Shown: piece after piece, positions 12,289-27,466 of the stretch
Position numbering within the stretch: the first letter of the stretch is position 1
How the letters are laid out: every line of letters starts with the position of its first letter
Origin: Serinus canaria
Lineage: Eukaryota; Chordata; Aves; Passeriformes; Fringillidae
Assembly: GCF_022539315.1 (NCBI RefSeq)
Contig: NC_066315.1
Coordinates: forward strand, 20,125,649-20,189,648
DNA: 64,000 nucleotides
Reading direction: 5' to 3'
Position numbers and translations under genes: made by a program
Notes under the pieces: model-generated
Databases searched by the model: none
What the model was told of the DNA's origin: nothing
What the model saw: only the letters and a program-made list of their open reading frames with translations

Positions 12289-15200
12289 CCTTCAAACTCT
12301 GACCAGTGGGGTGGGACTCACAACACTGCTGGAACTCGCAGGCTCAAAAGAAGGAGAGTTATGCAGTGGGAATTCCATTTAGTGGTACACCAAACACAAC
12401 ATATTGCGGTAGGAATTGAGTAACTAGATTAATCCAGTTTCAGTAGAAGATGATGCTCTGAACTAAGAGAATTACAATAAGAACATATTTGTTTGCTTCC
12501 TTTTTAGAAAAAAGAAAATTCCTTTTTTGCCTCATCTCTTAAAGGAAAATTATATGCATAAAAACTTAAGTTACATAAATGAGGTTCCATTATGAAAGTA
12601 GTATGGCAACTTGATAATTGGTACAATCAAAATCAGTAATTACAATCAGATTAGTAATATTGCTAATACTGGTAAACTATTTTCCTGCAGGATTATGCAG
12701 AAGAGGTAGTACCTGGTACATATTAAACAATGCATGCAGACTAATAGTAATTTTTTTTCTTTTAATTGCTTAGCATGCAAATGAAACAACAATCTAACAG
12801 GGGTTAAATTTTAGTCAGTCCATGATTATTTTTTCAGGAAAAACATACACATGTCTCATAGCCTTTCACAAATTGTCCAGACAGATGTATATCTCAGCAT
12901 CTATATCTAAAGTATTAAGGACAGTAAGATAATTATTTTAGATTACTCAGAGAAAAATACATGGAAAATGAAAAGAAAAAATGCCACTTGGTCTCATAAC
13001 AATGGTACCAAAACATACTTTTGGTGATGGCTCCAATATCTAAAAACAGATAAGTAGCATGTTAACTTTTGACATTACTGAGCAAACTTAAAACTCCTCA
13101 TCCTTTCATTATTTTATTCTGTTACAGTTCATATTCAATTTTGCTTAGTTTTAGAAATAAACACATATACTTTAGAAAACAATGCACAGATTTCTGCATA
13201 ATATATTATATGTAATTCTCTTCTCTTGATCTCAGAGAAGAGAACATTTTATTTTCCTATAGAGTTTGGCTTCCTTTCTTGTCAAGCAAAAATAAAGCCA
13301 TAAATTAAAAGCATCATGACCAGAACCAGGCTGTGTATATAAAACTCCCACAAAAGCAAGAATAAAAATGAAATATGTTTAACTTTCACAAGCCTTTAGC
13401 AGTTTAGCATGGCAGCCAGCATTTTTAGATCAGGGTGGAAAGTCCAGGTTATTCCACAGGTAAAATAAATAAAGAACTAGCATAAGCTCTGTGCAAGGAA
13501 CGGAAAAAAGGCAGGCCTCCAGATTTAAGGATATACTAAGAACACTACTCAATGGTACCAATTTCATCACTGTTTTGGGAATAGGTGTATGTTATCAGCT
13601 AAAGAAACAGGTGGATGACACAACGTGGTGTGGAGGCAGCAAGGGAAAGACCTGGAGCACAGCAACTGTGGAGCAACACATAAAGCTTAGGTGTAGAACT
13701 GCTGGAGAGCACTAGTAGGGCAAACAGAATCTGTTCTCCCAATGTTTTGAATAAATATATATGTAAAAAATTACATAAAAATCTTCAATGCATACAATTT
13801 TAGATTTTCTTCAGTAAATGATGGACACTTCTTTGACTACTGTTCTTAACACAGTAGCTAGGTTTTAACTGACAGGATAAAAAAATCAAATACCAATGGC
13901 CTAAAGTACTATGAAACAAGGCAGGGCTCAAAAAGAAAGATTAAGAGTAGGATGCCAGTGCCTCTGCATCCCCAGTGTGCAACAGGACAGCTGCTCACAG
14001 CCCATGAAGACTGCAACACTGGTCACTGCAAGGCATCAGCTGCCTCTGCTTCAAGGGAGCAAAAGCCTTTCCTCCAAGATACAGCCACTTTCACGTGTGT
14101 CTATTAAGTCTGCATTTCATCAGGATCAGGGAAATCACACTCACAAATAGCAAAGCTTGCAGTCTATTCAATATTCTCCCACAATTACAGCTAATTATGT
14201 TCATACAATTTACCTGTTCCTCACTCATTCATTTATATTTCTCTATCTTGAACCAAAACATGCTAAAACACCACCTACTAGACTGAATTGCATGTAGGTA
14301 TACTCTCCAACCTAAACTGGAGGTCAAAATCTCAAATTATAGGAAATAATTCTTAAATGGAGTTTCTGTGCCTAGTTTGTACTTGCAATAAACAGAAAGT
14401 CCATGGAATGCACACAACGTCATAGAACGTTGAACAGAGCAGATGTCATTTACCTGAGCCAAAAAAAAGTAATCACTGTGAGTCATGGACCATTGCCCTT
14501 CAGAAAATATAGGGTAAATTCACACATCAGGTCCCCACCAGTCTGCCCACAACTTCAGGGCAATACTACTCTTATGTCCTCCAGACAAAAAGAAAATAAA
14601 GCAAGTACACACATACACACTCATCCTGTGGATTAAAGAAAGCAAAGCTCAGCTTCACTTGCATATGTAATTCATCATGCTGTCTTCTTACAGTACTAAA
14701 AAAATTACAACCAGGGAGTGTGGCTTAAGAACTGTCCAAACATTTTACCACATTCAGAATTTTCATTCTTAGTATATTACCATAGCAACTTTACTACACC
14801 AAAAATATTTCTCCCAGAAGATACAAAAAGGCTGCAAACACTGACACTTATCCTGAAGGAGGTTACAGCAAACACCAAGCTTTTGCTCCAGACAGGAGCT
14901 CTCCAAGCTCATGTGGAGTTGGGCTGCCCAGATCCCAGAAAGCAGCCCCAAAGCTGACCTGGTGTTACTGTCTTTGAAGTGGGAGGTTGAAGATTGACTA
15001 TGATCATATGTTTTCCAGGTCTCTCTCCACTGTTTTTGTTTCCTACTTTTTTGCTTGTCATTCCTACAATACACACATTCCATCACAATTAATATTGGGA
15101 ATGATTGTTTGCCACATCAAACATTATTTTCAGTTTCTCCTCACCTTCAAAACTTCTTATATGCAAAAATGGATTGTAAGGACCCTTCATTAGCTCTTTT

Positions 15201-18200
15201 GAGGCTGGGCTTTTTGGGAGGGGGAGGGAAGCAGGGAAGACACGAGACACTGTATTCCAAGACAAAGTAAAAACAAATAGTGAAACAAGAAGACAATAGA
15301 TTTAGTTCTAAAAATTTTAGAAGTAGCTCACTTAGCTATGTTCTGCATTAAAAATTTTGTCTCAATGAGAATCATAAAGGGGAGCAAAGATGCATAAGGT
15401 TTTCCTTTTTTTATTGTTATTCTGTCCCTTTATGGAGTACCAGTACCTAAAAAAAGAGCTTCAAAATAGTTTTAAAACCAATCTCTTGGTCAATCAGGTG
15501 GTTGTCATCAATCTACTAGATTTATATAGAAAGAGAAAGAAAAATGTCACTGTTCAGAAAAGCTTCAAGGTTGATATTAATAACAATGAATCATATGACT
15601 AACAGAATGAAACTGAAGCCTCTTAAAACTCTTGATCCAATTTTCCCTGAGGTCTGAGTTACAAGGCATCATTTTTTTGGTTTCTCTATGGTCCTTGTGC
15701 TCTATTTTTATTTGCTAGAAAATTACACCTAGGATGGTTTCATGAAGACCATAGTACTATTCCACAGAGTAAACGAGCACCATCTGAACAATGGGCTTTC
15801 TCAGTGTAATGTTTCTCAGGAATTACAGTATTAGATTAATGTGATGCGCAAAATTTTCATCAACTCAGTCTCCAAAGCAATGAGTCACTCCTAAATGCAG
15901 AACAGCAATACAATTAAAAACAGCTCACGTGCTGCTGTATTCTACACCCCACAGGTATCAGAACATATGATTAGAACAAATGCAAAAGGTTTCCATTGAA
16001 ATAAGATGTACAGACACAGAAAACACTATAGCAATGTGTGCTGAATCTGTGTTCAAGAGCTGAACAGGTGCTATAAATGCTAAACAGCTCCAGAAACATC
16101 AGGCAAGAAGAAAGACTGAGCATCAGACACAGGTATGAGCAAAAGAGACTGTTCACAGCAACCAACCACAGGCAGATAAAGGAGAAAGCCAGTTCCCTGA
16201 TGTCCCCCCTGCACCCAGTGGGACTAAATTCCTTCTTCTGGAGAGTATTCCAGAGCAGAAGACCAATTTAGGCAATATAAATCAACTTCAGGAAGAGATG
16301 GTCTGTCTCCATAAGCATCAAGCACACACAAGAATGCTGATAGCTCAGATGAGCTCCAAAAGTACTTTCCTCCCTGCTAAATGCCAACAGCATCCACTGG
16401 AGGCAAGGAAAATGAGCTAAGCAACAGAGACTATGTACCAGGTTCTCCCTTTATTCTAAGAAAATCAGGATAAAAGCAAGGAAATAAAGATTCTAAAATA
16501 GAATAGTTCAAATTGTACCCTATCTTCTCATGAAAAATCAGACAAGTTTGCATAAGTGGATAGTAATTAATAGTTACTCTCCTAAATGGCAATGATATAC
16601 CATATAAGGAGGAAACAACATTTAGCCAAATGCCTCAGTCACCCTCATTTATGGTGCCTAGAGACCTAACAAACAACAGACTGCTAGCAATCTGATAAAT
16701 TGGTTCTATTCTGAAATCCCCAGAATATCCTATACAGCAAATGGGGCCTGTAAAAAGTCTGTAGCCACAGTGGGAAAATTTCCCATTGTTTACCCTGGTA
16801 TTCTGGGTTTTCTGCTTACAAAGGCTGGGAATTCTTCTCTGTGCTGACACATTACCTTCATTTCCATTTCTGTCTGCATCCTGACCTATCTCATACTTAA
16901 CATATGCTGACATCACAATTTCCAGTACATTTTTCATTAAAACATTCTTTCGAAACAGGATTTAGAGTCCCCTGTTAGCAGCTGGGGACACCCATGCCAA
17001 CAAGACAGGTGTCAGTGTGTGGGAGAAATGTCCAGCAGCCACAGGGAGAAAATGGTCCAGCCATTGCCCAAACTCAGAAACTTCTGGAACACACAGCAGG
17101 TTGTAAACTCCTTGCTTCCAGGGAAACCGCAGGATGAGGGAAAAGGCAACGGTGTTCATGTGCATCTCTGCTTGCCATGCTGCACATGGGGTGTGCTCCC
17201 AACCTAGGGGCTTCCCACAGTGGGGGCAAAACCAGAGTGACTATGGCATCCAAGTTTGATGGCTTTTGGCATGATTCAAACAGGGGCTGTTCTGTGTATA
17301 GGGAAAAAAAAACAGGACCATTCCTATAGTCCTCTGAAGGAGGATGCAGCACTTGACCCAAAGCAGCACTCAAGCAACACCACCTGGGGCTGGAGAGGAC
17401 TCCTGCTGGGACAAAGCATCCAAACCCCCCCTCTCCACCAGCTGAGCAGGCTGTGCAGCCTCACTGGCCCAGCAAAGCAGCACAAGCACAGTTTGGGAGC
17501 TGCAGCATTGGCAAATGGCTCTCCAGCAGCTCACCCTTTTGTCTCACGGTGCCTCCCTGCCCCCAGGGCTGACAATATTCCTGTCAAACAAGGGCAAGGC
17601 AATGAAAAACACTTTCCCAGATTGGCAGAGATGGGGTTTATACACATTTCAGATTTTCATGGTGTTCTGTTTTGGGGATAACTTATGTAATAAAACTGAT
17701 GATGCATTTTCAGGCAAATCCTGTCTTCCTGGAAATACAAGGAAAACTGTATTTCCAACTCTTGAATGACCACTTAAATACCACTTTCACAGAAAAATTT
17801 TGTTATGCATACACAGTTAAACGGACTTGAAAGGAAAGTCCATTAGTACAAAGAAGACCAAGTTAAGGTCCTGTTCAACAGATGGCAGTACCACATTGGT
17901 AAGACCTTTCAAAAACCATTATAAAGAGCTAGCAGAGGAAAATCCCTGAGTGGTATTCAGAGCAAGCAGAGGTAAATGTTTGCCAGATTAACTGTTAGTT
18001 GCAGCTGCTTGACTTCAAGCATATGTTCTGAAAAACCATGAATAATGCCAGTCTTATAAATACAGTGAACTTTCCTAACATGAAAAATAAAATCTTATGT
18101 ATGCTGCCAAGTCTGCCTAGAAACTTTCTATTTAAATTTTTTACAACCTAGGATTAGGATTTCCCCCAAGTCCATCTACCAAATATTCAGGCAATAAGAG

Positions 18201-21200
18201 GAGGTCATTTGATGTCTAAATCAAGGGCTCTTCTTTTTGGATGGGTAAATTGATCCAGTATTTTAAGATGACTACAGATTTTCCAATGGGGGAAAATTAA
18301 AGCTGTCATGGAAACAGCAGAGATAATAATTTAATCTGGCCAAGGTCTGTCTTTACTTGCAAACAGCCTGCAGAACCAACAGCACTGGCAAGTCTAAACA
18401 GGTCAGTACTTTACAGCACGAAAATTAGAAAAACAGAAAAGATCAATGCCACCCTCTGACCAATATGCTGCAGTCTTTAGTCATAAGCACAGTACAAGGA
18501 GATTCATTTCAGAGCAACCCCAAGGGAACCATCAGCAAAGACTCCCTTCAGAACTGGGGCTGGGGCTTTTGTTTTACAGTGTTGATAAAAGGACAAATGA
18601 TACACACGTCTCCCAAAATCGTGACATCGTATGCTTGTTCCCATGGATGAACTTTCTCTCTTTTATTTAATGAAGCAAACACTGGAACAGTGGTTTTCAT
18701 TATTATTTCATCTCTTTATTTCCCCTGGCTATTAGTAACTCCACGCTAAATGCAAGCAACCCACAAGTGCTTTGCCACATTAACAATCAAACAACCATAG
18801 CTAGAGTTATGAGCAGGGGATGTGGTATCAAAAATACACATTTTCCAGTGGTTTTGGGCTCCATTTACCCTTCCAAAAATTTAAGAACTAATAGGACATT
18901 CTCCAAATGATATACACTTGATGCATGATGGAAATACCCTAGGTTTAGCTGACCCTGCTTTAAGAGAAAATACAGGGTGTAGGTTAACAAAGAGAGCAGG
19001 ACATCACATGTCACAGGAGACCAAAGGATTTTCTGAGTGTAAGGACTGAGCTCTGGGCTGATGTAATGAACTTTGCCACAGTAGAGAGCAGATTTCTCAC
19101 AGAAGAAATACCAGGTTAAACCCCAAATGCTGTGCTAAACAGGATCATATCACATTGACTTTTAGGCATATTACAGAACCAAATTAAGTAAGTTGTGAGT
19201 TGAACTCTGAGTAGGAAAAATTTGCAAGAATGATAAAATGTGGCACTCCTATGTGCTTCAAACAGCCAGGAATCTTTCTAAAATAAATAACTATCATATG
19301 GAGGCTGAGAACTGTGCAAAAAATTCAAGTATCGTTCTAAGTAGCTCTTGTTTATGAGCAGTTTATCAGTAACACTAGAAAAAAAATCTTCAACCTTCCA
19401 GAGTTAAGTTATTTCCATAAAAAAAAAAAAACACGTGGCACACTGCCAATTCTTCCAGACTATCTCCAATGAATCACTGCTTCTTGGGCCTCAAAATGAT
19501 GCTGTCTCTCTTTCACTTGGCTGTGTCATCTCATTCCAAGGCTTTATCTCAACACCATAATTTATCATCACACTTATTTACTGTGTAAAGTGTTGACTAA
19601 TTTTCTACACTCAGATTTCAAAGTATAGTAACAACATAATTGTTTAAATCTATTGATATGCTTTCATTTCTTCGCAATGTCTGTAATAGCATTTTAATAC
19701 TGTTCACTTTTCTCAGATTATAACAGGAACATGAAGATTTTACATATTTTGACCTTTAATATCTTCAAACTGTTTATGGAGTTTGAGCAAACATCACTTC
19801 TCCTAATGATGGGAAATTTAACTTTAACATATTATTTCAGCATTTTATTTAACAACACAAGCAGTTTAGGAACGTATCCTTTTCCCATTTCAGTTTAAAC
19901 GGCAGATGATGGATAAATTGAAGCTAATCTTGGAAAGAGGTGTCTAACACCAACCAACTCCTGATTAAACTCTATTACTAACTCTGGCCATTTTCTCAGC
20001 AATTATTTCAAGGACAAGGCTGAAATAGTCTTTAATCTTTCCCTATTGTAAACAAACATTTCCTTGACACATTACTGTTTTCAAAAGGATTCCTGAAAAA
20101 TAAATAAGGTCAAAGAAGTTGGACAAAGTGATGGATTTCTTCAGAGAACTACATATATGCAATAACATATTTTTAGAAAAGTAGCAAGGGGAGATTACTG
20201 AACATATGCTATACTTTCCTCCATTTGTAGGAAAAATAAACCCAACTAGCTGTGCTTCACTGTTTCTACAGGAGCAATGATGCCTGCCTTCAGCTCAGTC
20301 CCTGCAAAAGCAGGACCTGATAAGGATAATTTTGAGAGCCATTTGATAACCATGGCTTAAAGCTATATTTCTAACATAAAAGTCATAGCAATTAAAGGTA
20401 ATTTGGCATAAAAGAGAAGGCTACATTTCATCCTGCAATAGACTCCCCAGGTTCAATCTGCAAAGCAACTGAAAACTTGGAAACACCGGTGGAGACAACA
20501 GGAGGAAGAATATCAAAAGCATGTATAATTATATTTCTCCTTTTTCACTTCATCTTTCTTGGGCATTTTTCATTTCATCCATCCTTCCCTCTTTCAGCTC
20601 CCTGCCTGCTGGCCAGAATTATTTCACTTTCCTATCCAAGACCTGATTATCCTATTAGTAAACTATCTGATTAAAACCATTTAACACATAGTGGACTACA
20701 GATTTATATGGTGCTTAGAATTAATACTGCACATCTCAAGAGTATTATTAATTACTTATTTCCTTTAGCAGAGGAAAAAGAACTCATATATTCTACAATA
20801 TCAGATTTTAAAAGAAGTGTTTTTATATACGTATATTTGCTTAAGGTTCTACTCTTTTTCATATTCAGGAACTAAAATATTATGTGACCATCAGTGGAAA
20901 CAACACTCACTAAACTGTGCTCACATAGATGTCACTCTACAATTTGATAACAAAAAAAAAAAATTATTTTAAATTCCTGAAAATATTTACAATTAATTTA
21001 AAAAGTACTGGAGCATAAATCTTTTCAATGAACCTAGTATTCCAGTAAAGTCTGAGTGAGATCACACAAAAAAAGCAACATTCAAGTATACAGGAACATG
21101 TAATCAGCCCTGGAAATATTGTCTAAACACATAGCCCAAGAGAAGACAGCTCTCTGCTTCAACTGTCCATAAAACTAGCAATTTTGTGACTAACTAAACA

Positions 21201-22389
21201 GAAATGGCATGTATATTTTGCAGTGTATCTATTTAGTGAGGGACAAAACTAAGCACTCCTGAGTTGAAGCAGGAATGTACTGGTGGAGTATTGTGAAAAA
21301 CAAAAGATCAGTAAATCCCCCTGGCTAATTGTAAAGGATCTTTCTTTACTCCCTGAGCCCTGCCAGCAACTGGGAGCAGTTCATCTTCACGATGGAGAGA
21401 AACTGAAGCAGCTTGCTGCACATTGGCCAAACAGCAGTTATTTTCCTAGGAATCTGCCTGCATTTTGGAGCAGAAGATGACATTTGCTTTACAGAGGATC
21501 AAACTGTTCCCTTGTGTTAGGTGTTTTGTTCCCAATCAAAACCACACAGCATAAATGCAAGCCCTGAAAATCAATGCAATATTGAAAATTACAGAAAACG
21601 CTTCAGGAACTAAACAATTGTTTATGATACACTTAAATGTAATTATAAACTGAATTTTGCAAGTGAATTAAAACATGTTATTTCTAAAAAGAACTCCCAT
21701 ATTTTAAGGCCTTGTTAAAAAAATTTCCTGCTAGATAGATAGGCCCATATGTAAAAGTTGTAAAAATACTGCATTTATTCTTACAGTCTCTGCATTCAGT
21801 ATAATTAAATATATGCATTGGAAACCTTCTTCCATTGCAGATATTTTGTATGTATTTGTATGTCTTTTGTATGTACTTACTATAAGACATCTATGATAGC
21901 ACATAATAAACCTTGCATCTCACCACAAATTTATAGACAATGCTGCACACAAGAACTAGAAACCACACTGAATTTTCTGGGAGAAGCAGGGGACAAAATG
22001 AAACAAAACACTTGATTCTCATTCAATTCCATTCCTTATTTTGATCCTAACTGTTTACAACTGCATGGTTTTTCCACTGGAAAAAGGAAAAACTGCTATA
22101 TCCCACACAAGGGAGCAGAAAATACAGGCAGGGAGGTTCCCAGCTCAGCTCTAGGGCTTTTGAGAGGTTCAGCTCTTGCAAAGCCCACTTTGATTAGAAC
22201 AAAGCTGAAAGATGGATGCAGTCAGAGAGCAATAAGCAGCTGTAAAGGTATTTGGCCAAAGACAAAGGCTTAAGCCTAACCCAGTTTAGGCTTTCTTCTC
22301 ATTCCATATGCCATCCACTATGACAGAAGAATCTCCAACTGCATCTTTACCAAAAATGCTTCACCAGTTTCGCTAAATGCTTAAAACCC

Positions 22390-22850
22390 CCTCTCACCTC
22401 TGCCTGCCCGAACAATGAGCCCCTGCCTCCTCCTCCTGGCCCTCCTTGCAGGGAGGCAGCTCTGTCACCTGCAGAACCCCCCTGGCTCAGCCAAGCACGA
22501 TTCCTGCCTCACCTTTTGAAGGCCTCAGTACAAAATGTCAGATCTGATGCTGCCAAGCGTGACTGAGCAATGGTTGTGGCAGACACCAAGCGACTGGGAA
22601 GCCCCATTCCTCCTCTCCCTGACAGAACCAGACAAGCACATAGCCAACAGCAATGGCAATGCCAAAGGAGGTTCAGCAGCTGCCGCCAAACCCAGGGATG
22701 CCACCCACCCCCCTTCAGAGCTTGCATCTCCCTTGCTCTCTCGCAGCAGGCCACGTCTGACCTCTCAGACACCTCTCAACACCCACCCATCATCTTAGCA
22801 AGCTCCAAAGCAATGCTGGCAATCATCTCAGCAGACACCAGGTATGAGCC
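22390..22850. other. GC-richer intronic segment without a recognised gene
   Basis: GC content is clearly higher than in the flanks and open frames exist on both strands, the longest being 107 codons on the plus strand. No protein family is recognisable. The minus strand has a GTGAGG donor-like site near 22515, but no matching acceptor or start stands out. Confidence 0.4.
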
Positions 22851-23404
22851 CCACCTTCAAATTTCCACTGCTCCTTGGAAAAGGATGTGTTGACTTCAGC
22901 TGCATGCAGAGTAACATCAAACATGTACACCCATCCAAGGCTATAAAGAGAGCTCCTACCCTTCTGTTTTTATAAAGAATTACGTTTAGTTGTTCCCCCC
23001 ACATAATTTTCCCTTTCCCTGCTGCAAGAAGCATAAACGGACATGTCAGAAGAGCATTAAGATGTTTTGCCTGTTTGTTTTGGTTAGAGGGTGTGGGGTT
23101 TTTTTTTTAAACACATGGCAGCATTTTGACTTCTATTCTTAGAAACCATTCGAGGCAAAAAAGGGCCCATGAAAGAACTGAAGTCCACAAATGAACTTCC
23201 TTTCTGACAGCTTTTTCTCAGCCATCTCCCCTCCAGTCATGCCTGCCAAAATCCCATGCTTTATAGGGGCATCTGTTCTATTCTCTCCAGGCCAAAAAAG
23301 GAGACTTTTCAAACTCCTACTTTCAGATGAGGAAATCTATAGCTCAATGAGCCTAATGTGATTTTTTTTCCCCCATGTCTGCAGCTCCACAAGTGCCATC
23401 AGAA

Positions 23405-23502
23405 GGGAAAGTCCCTTTCTCCCCACTCCCTTCCTCCAGCCCCATGCTCCCAACCCAGACCTCTTCTAAAAGAGTCCCTTTCTCCCCACTCCCTTCCTCC
23501 AC
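23405..23502. repeat. Short tandem duplication, 63-base spacing
   Basis: The 28-base segment beginning GTCCCTTTCTCCCCACTCCC occurs at 23411 and again at 23474. The intervening sequence is pyrimidine-rich. It looks like a recent local duplication. Confidence 0.9.
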
Positions 23503-26500
23503 TCCCCATCCAACTGCTTTTTACCACAACTGAGGAACTAAGAACAATTTACTTATTCACTTATGAGCCATAAATGAAACTCTACATCAACAGCTGAACA
23601 GACATATTCCTAAGAATACCTGCACTGCTCTAAGTTCCTCACCCTGCTGTGAACTTGGTATACTTCATACAACAAGAAGTACATAAAAAACAGCTGCTTT
23701 CCCATGCCAGTACTGCTCCTGGAGCAGTAACACAACACAGGCAGTCTCAGTGGATTTGACTAAGAGCTGATTCACATTGCTCAGTACAAACAGCAGGTCA
23801 CCCTGAAGCTACACTCCCTGCCCAGGATTTGAAGTCACACACTGGCCTTCAGAGGGAAGTTTGGTAGCTCCCACTATCACCAGAAGAACAGAGCAGTACA
23901 CACATCATATTCCCCATGCCAACCTCGCTGTAAGTTGGCTTTATCCAAGTGCAATGCATTTCTTTTAATAACTTAAAATATATGGTGAAAAACACAGGGC
24001 ACCCCAATTGTATCAATTCCCCATGAAATACCAGTTTTAATGTGTTTGAAATAAGCAGACTTTCTAGAATTTATCACTTGGTGTAAGCCTTCAATGCAAC
24101 CACAATAGCAAGCACAGGCCACAGGCATTACTGATGTGGCTTTCAGTGAAATCTGCAGAAAAAGACCAGAAAAAATCTAACAGAACAACTCCAGACATTT
24201 GCATCAGAAACAAGAGATGAGAAAATTGAGCTGAGCAGCAGGTACATATTTTTATGTATTACAATCAGTATTTGCACAATACCTCTAAAAGTGCCTCACA
24301 TACTTCATTTTTTTTATGGGTAAAAGATAATGGCAAGTCTGCAAAGCTCCTTTTTCTCCCTACAAGCAAAACATGTCTCATAATTTGAAGCCCACAAAGG
24401 ACGTAAGAATATATTGATAGGCAAATGAGCCCTATTTGTAATTATTTATTTAGATCTTCTGGCTACCCACAATCTTGTTCACATATAGTCTTCAAGAAGC
24501 AGGAATAGTCCTAGCAGGTTAAATACAGGCAGGTTTTTAGCCTAAGATTGTTAGTACTGGGCATGAAGACCAAAGCGAAGATCTTTGCCCACTCTACACC
24601 AGTTCTTTGTGGCTCAGCCTGTAAATGCAGAGCCTCACTGGCAGGCTGCATCTATGAGCTGAATACATAAGCTCTTCCCCTAATGAAAAAGGGAAACAAA
24701 TTAAAAATGAAAGCTAAGCTCTACATCTGGAAAAAAAAATGCAATTAAAAAAAGAGGAATACACTTCTGACAGGGCCCAGTTCTCTGGTGAAATCAAGAT
24801 TAAGAGGCATGTTTATGAGCAAAACTAAGTCAATATTTTCAAATTGGTTTTTAGAGCAAATCTTAGTTTTACCATTCATAAAATTCAATAGGTAATTACA
24901 CAGCTAGGCAAAAGTCCTTAGAGGAAAGCAGAAGAATAATGAATTCCCTACATAATTATTTATAGCTGTGTTTTTGAGTGAATACAGTACAACAGGCATC
25001 AAGCCAATATTTAAAGGAAAAAAAACAGATTTGTAAAACCTTAAATATTTCTGTAAGCCAGTCCATAGACAACAGCCTATTTCACAATCTAATCTGCCTT
25101 TGCAATACATAAAAATCCCAACAACTTGGCCTGCCTCTCTGATTAATCATTACAGTTCAAAATAAAACCTTGACAAAGACGGGTCCAGAAGCACAACTAC
25201 AAAATATGTAATGCTACCAGAACATGCAATTTGCCTAAAATAATGTTCCTGGGAAGTGCCATAGTGTCGTGTGCAAAACATGTTGTCTGATCTGTATTTT
25301 GAAGAAACCCTTGGGAACAAAATCATTACCAAGCATCAGTCAAAATGGCAACAACTAGAGCTCAAATCTATTCAGTCTTTCATAACTAACCCTAAGAACA
25401 AGCTGCTTATCACTCCAAAGCTCAAAAAAGATGATGAAAACTATATAACACAATGTCCTTTGGTTCCCTAAAGACATTATTACATTCAGTTACGAGCTGA
25501 TTGCTGTGCAATGATGCTTCTGCTTTCCAGATACACAGCTTAATTGCCAATACAACTTCACAAGAAAACAGAGAGGAAAAAATTTCTCTCTCCTGCTATT
25601 GAGAAGACAAGCAGTAGTTGCTAGCAAATAAAAAGAAGGCCAAATTGTTGTTATTTTTTTAAGCTCAAATATCATCAATAACATGCTGGAGACAAAACTA
25701 AACAAACTTTTTTTTTGTAACAAACAAATAGAACATGATCCAAACATTCTACTAAAGTCTCATTATAGTGTCACAATTAAAAATTATAATAAAAATCTAT
25801 ATCAATACATAAAATTCACAGCACAAATGAGCTCTAACTGGACTGAAAATAATGGGGGTTTAATTTGTATATTATAGACAGATGCTCTTGCTGCAGTTTA
25901 AGTCTTCTTTTATACACATCAGAAACAATACTGGATAGATTGCTCTATTTCAGCACTCCACACAACAGATTTAAATGGAAAAGATCATGGCACAGAGGGC
26001 TGTGCAGACCACATTTCATTCTTCTTACACAAAAGCAGGAGTTTTCAAGCAATTTGAACGTTATTTAGTTTCATTTGAAGGAGAGAGTACAAAGTTGGCA
26101 TTATTTTTATTACTGTAGCATGTGGTATGCATAGCAGGAAAGTTGCTGGGTATATATATTGGAGCAAGAGGGGCATACGTCCTTAAGGAAATACCAAAAC
26201 CCAGACAATAAAGTTTATCAATGTTAGCAATAAACATGAGGTCCCTCCCTCCTGCAGCAGCTTTGACTTAAATGCCCAGCAGCTCTGAGGATTCAAAAGA
26301 CTGAATCCTCTATCCCTGCTCTTGCCAAATACTTCAATTGCTTTCCATGTCCATAACATTTCCTTAGGACTAGATATATTTGTCTTCTTTTATCCAGCCA
26401 CAATTTACTTCTGTGTTAGGAACTGTCACTTTCCATCGATGCTTATGAAAAAAACCTGCACACCTCTCACAGCTCCCCCAGCCCAGGGACAGGCCAGCTA

Positions 26501-27411
26501 AATATCACAAAAAGCACCTTGCAAACATTCTTTCTTCCTTATGAGGAGTGCAGACAGATCCTGGTGATAAATGTTCAGGACAACCCCAGGATTCCTTCTT
26601 CAGTGCAGAGGGAAGTACTTGTAGAGATGCACATAAAAGTTGCAGGAGAAGTTGAGAAATAAATGGAAAAGGAAACAGGAACCAAGGGAGAGAAAGGACG
26701 TTGGAGAAACAAAAGGCAGCTATAGGCATCCTAAGCATTGCTGAAACAAACAGGTTGTGTGTGTCCTATGTCTAGATCAAAACCCCCCTTAAACAACTCC
26801 ACAAATTCATTTTTAAGCAAGAATATATTTCTCAATTTTATCAAAAAATACAGCACTAAAATAAAATAACAGGAAATTAATGGTACATAATTGACTCTAT
26901 AGAGTTTAAATTCATTTGTCTGCCCTGCTTTTCTGCAATTTTCATCCATCTCAGAAAAAGACAAAATTAATGGATTTATATTTTTTCCTGCAAATAAATG
27001 GCTATTGCAAAACAAATATGTTCATTAATACCATGTAAAATATATTGCAAGATACCCGGAGATAAACAATATGTATAGCAAGAGAGTTTCTGCGAAGGGC
27101 ACAGCTGAGCCAGCAGAAAACTCTGCCCCCATTCTGTTCAATATCTGGAACACTGGGCACCCTGGTCATGTTGGTAGCAACACTTCCTTCGTGCAAGAGA
27201 AATCAAGCTGTCCCAGGAGAAGCATCAGAGCAGGAAAGCCTGCTGAAGATGGAATCCAAGCTCTGACATAAACATCTCAGCAGCAACTGTGGAGAGGCAT
27301 TTATTTCTCTCATACATCTGCTACAACATGAACAGCTCTGCCTGGACATTACTTGGTAGGAATGTTTTGTGGGGATTTTTTTAAAACTTACTCTGGAGAA
27401 TTTCACGTAAC

Positions 27412-27466
27412 ATTAATTCAATAATTATTTATTAATTTATTATTTGTTAATTAATTTATCCATTAA
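27412..27466. repeat. AT-rich low-complexity tract
   Basis: Overlapping TTAATT and ATTTATT words run through this stretch, with no other content visible. Confidence 0.8.

Noticed and set aside
14430..14470. Short match to a CR1 reverse transcriptase motif (GATGTCATTTACCTGA)
   Set aside because: Only about 16 bases match, with no neighbouring CR1 sequence, so it is likely chance.
17256..17681. 141-codon plus-strand open frame
   Set aside because: No motif or domain, and overlapping frames on the other strand are also open.
22509..22772. Minus-strand frame ending at a GTGAGG donor-like site
   Set aside because: The donor falls in a phase that does not fit the CACNB2 exon exit, and the peptide resembles nothing known.
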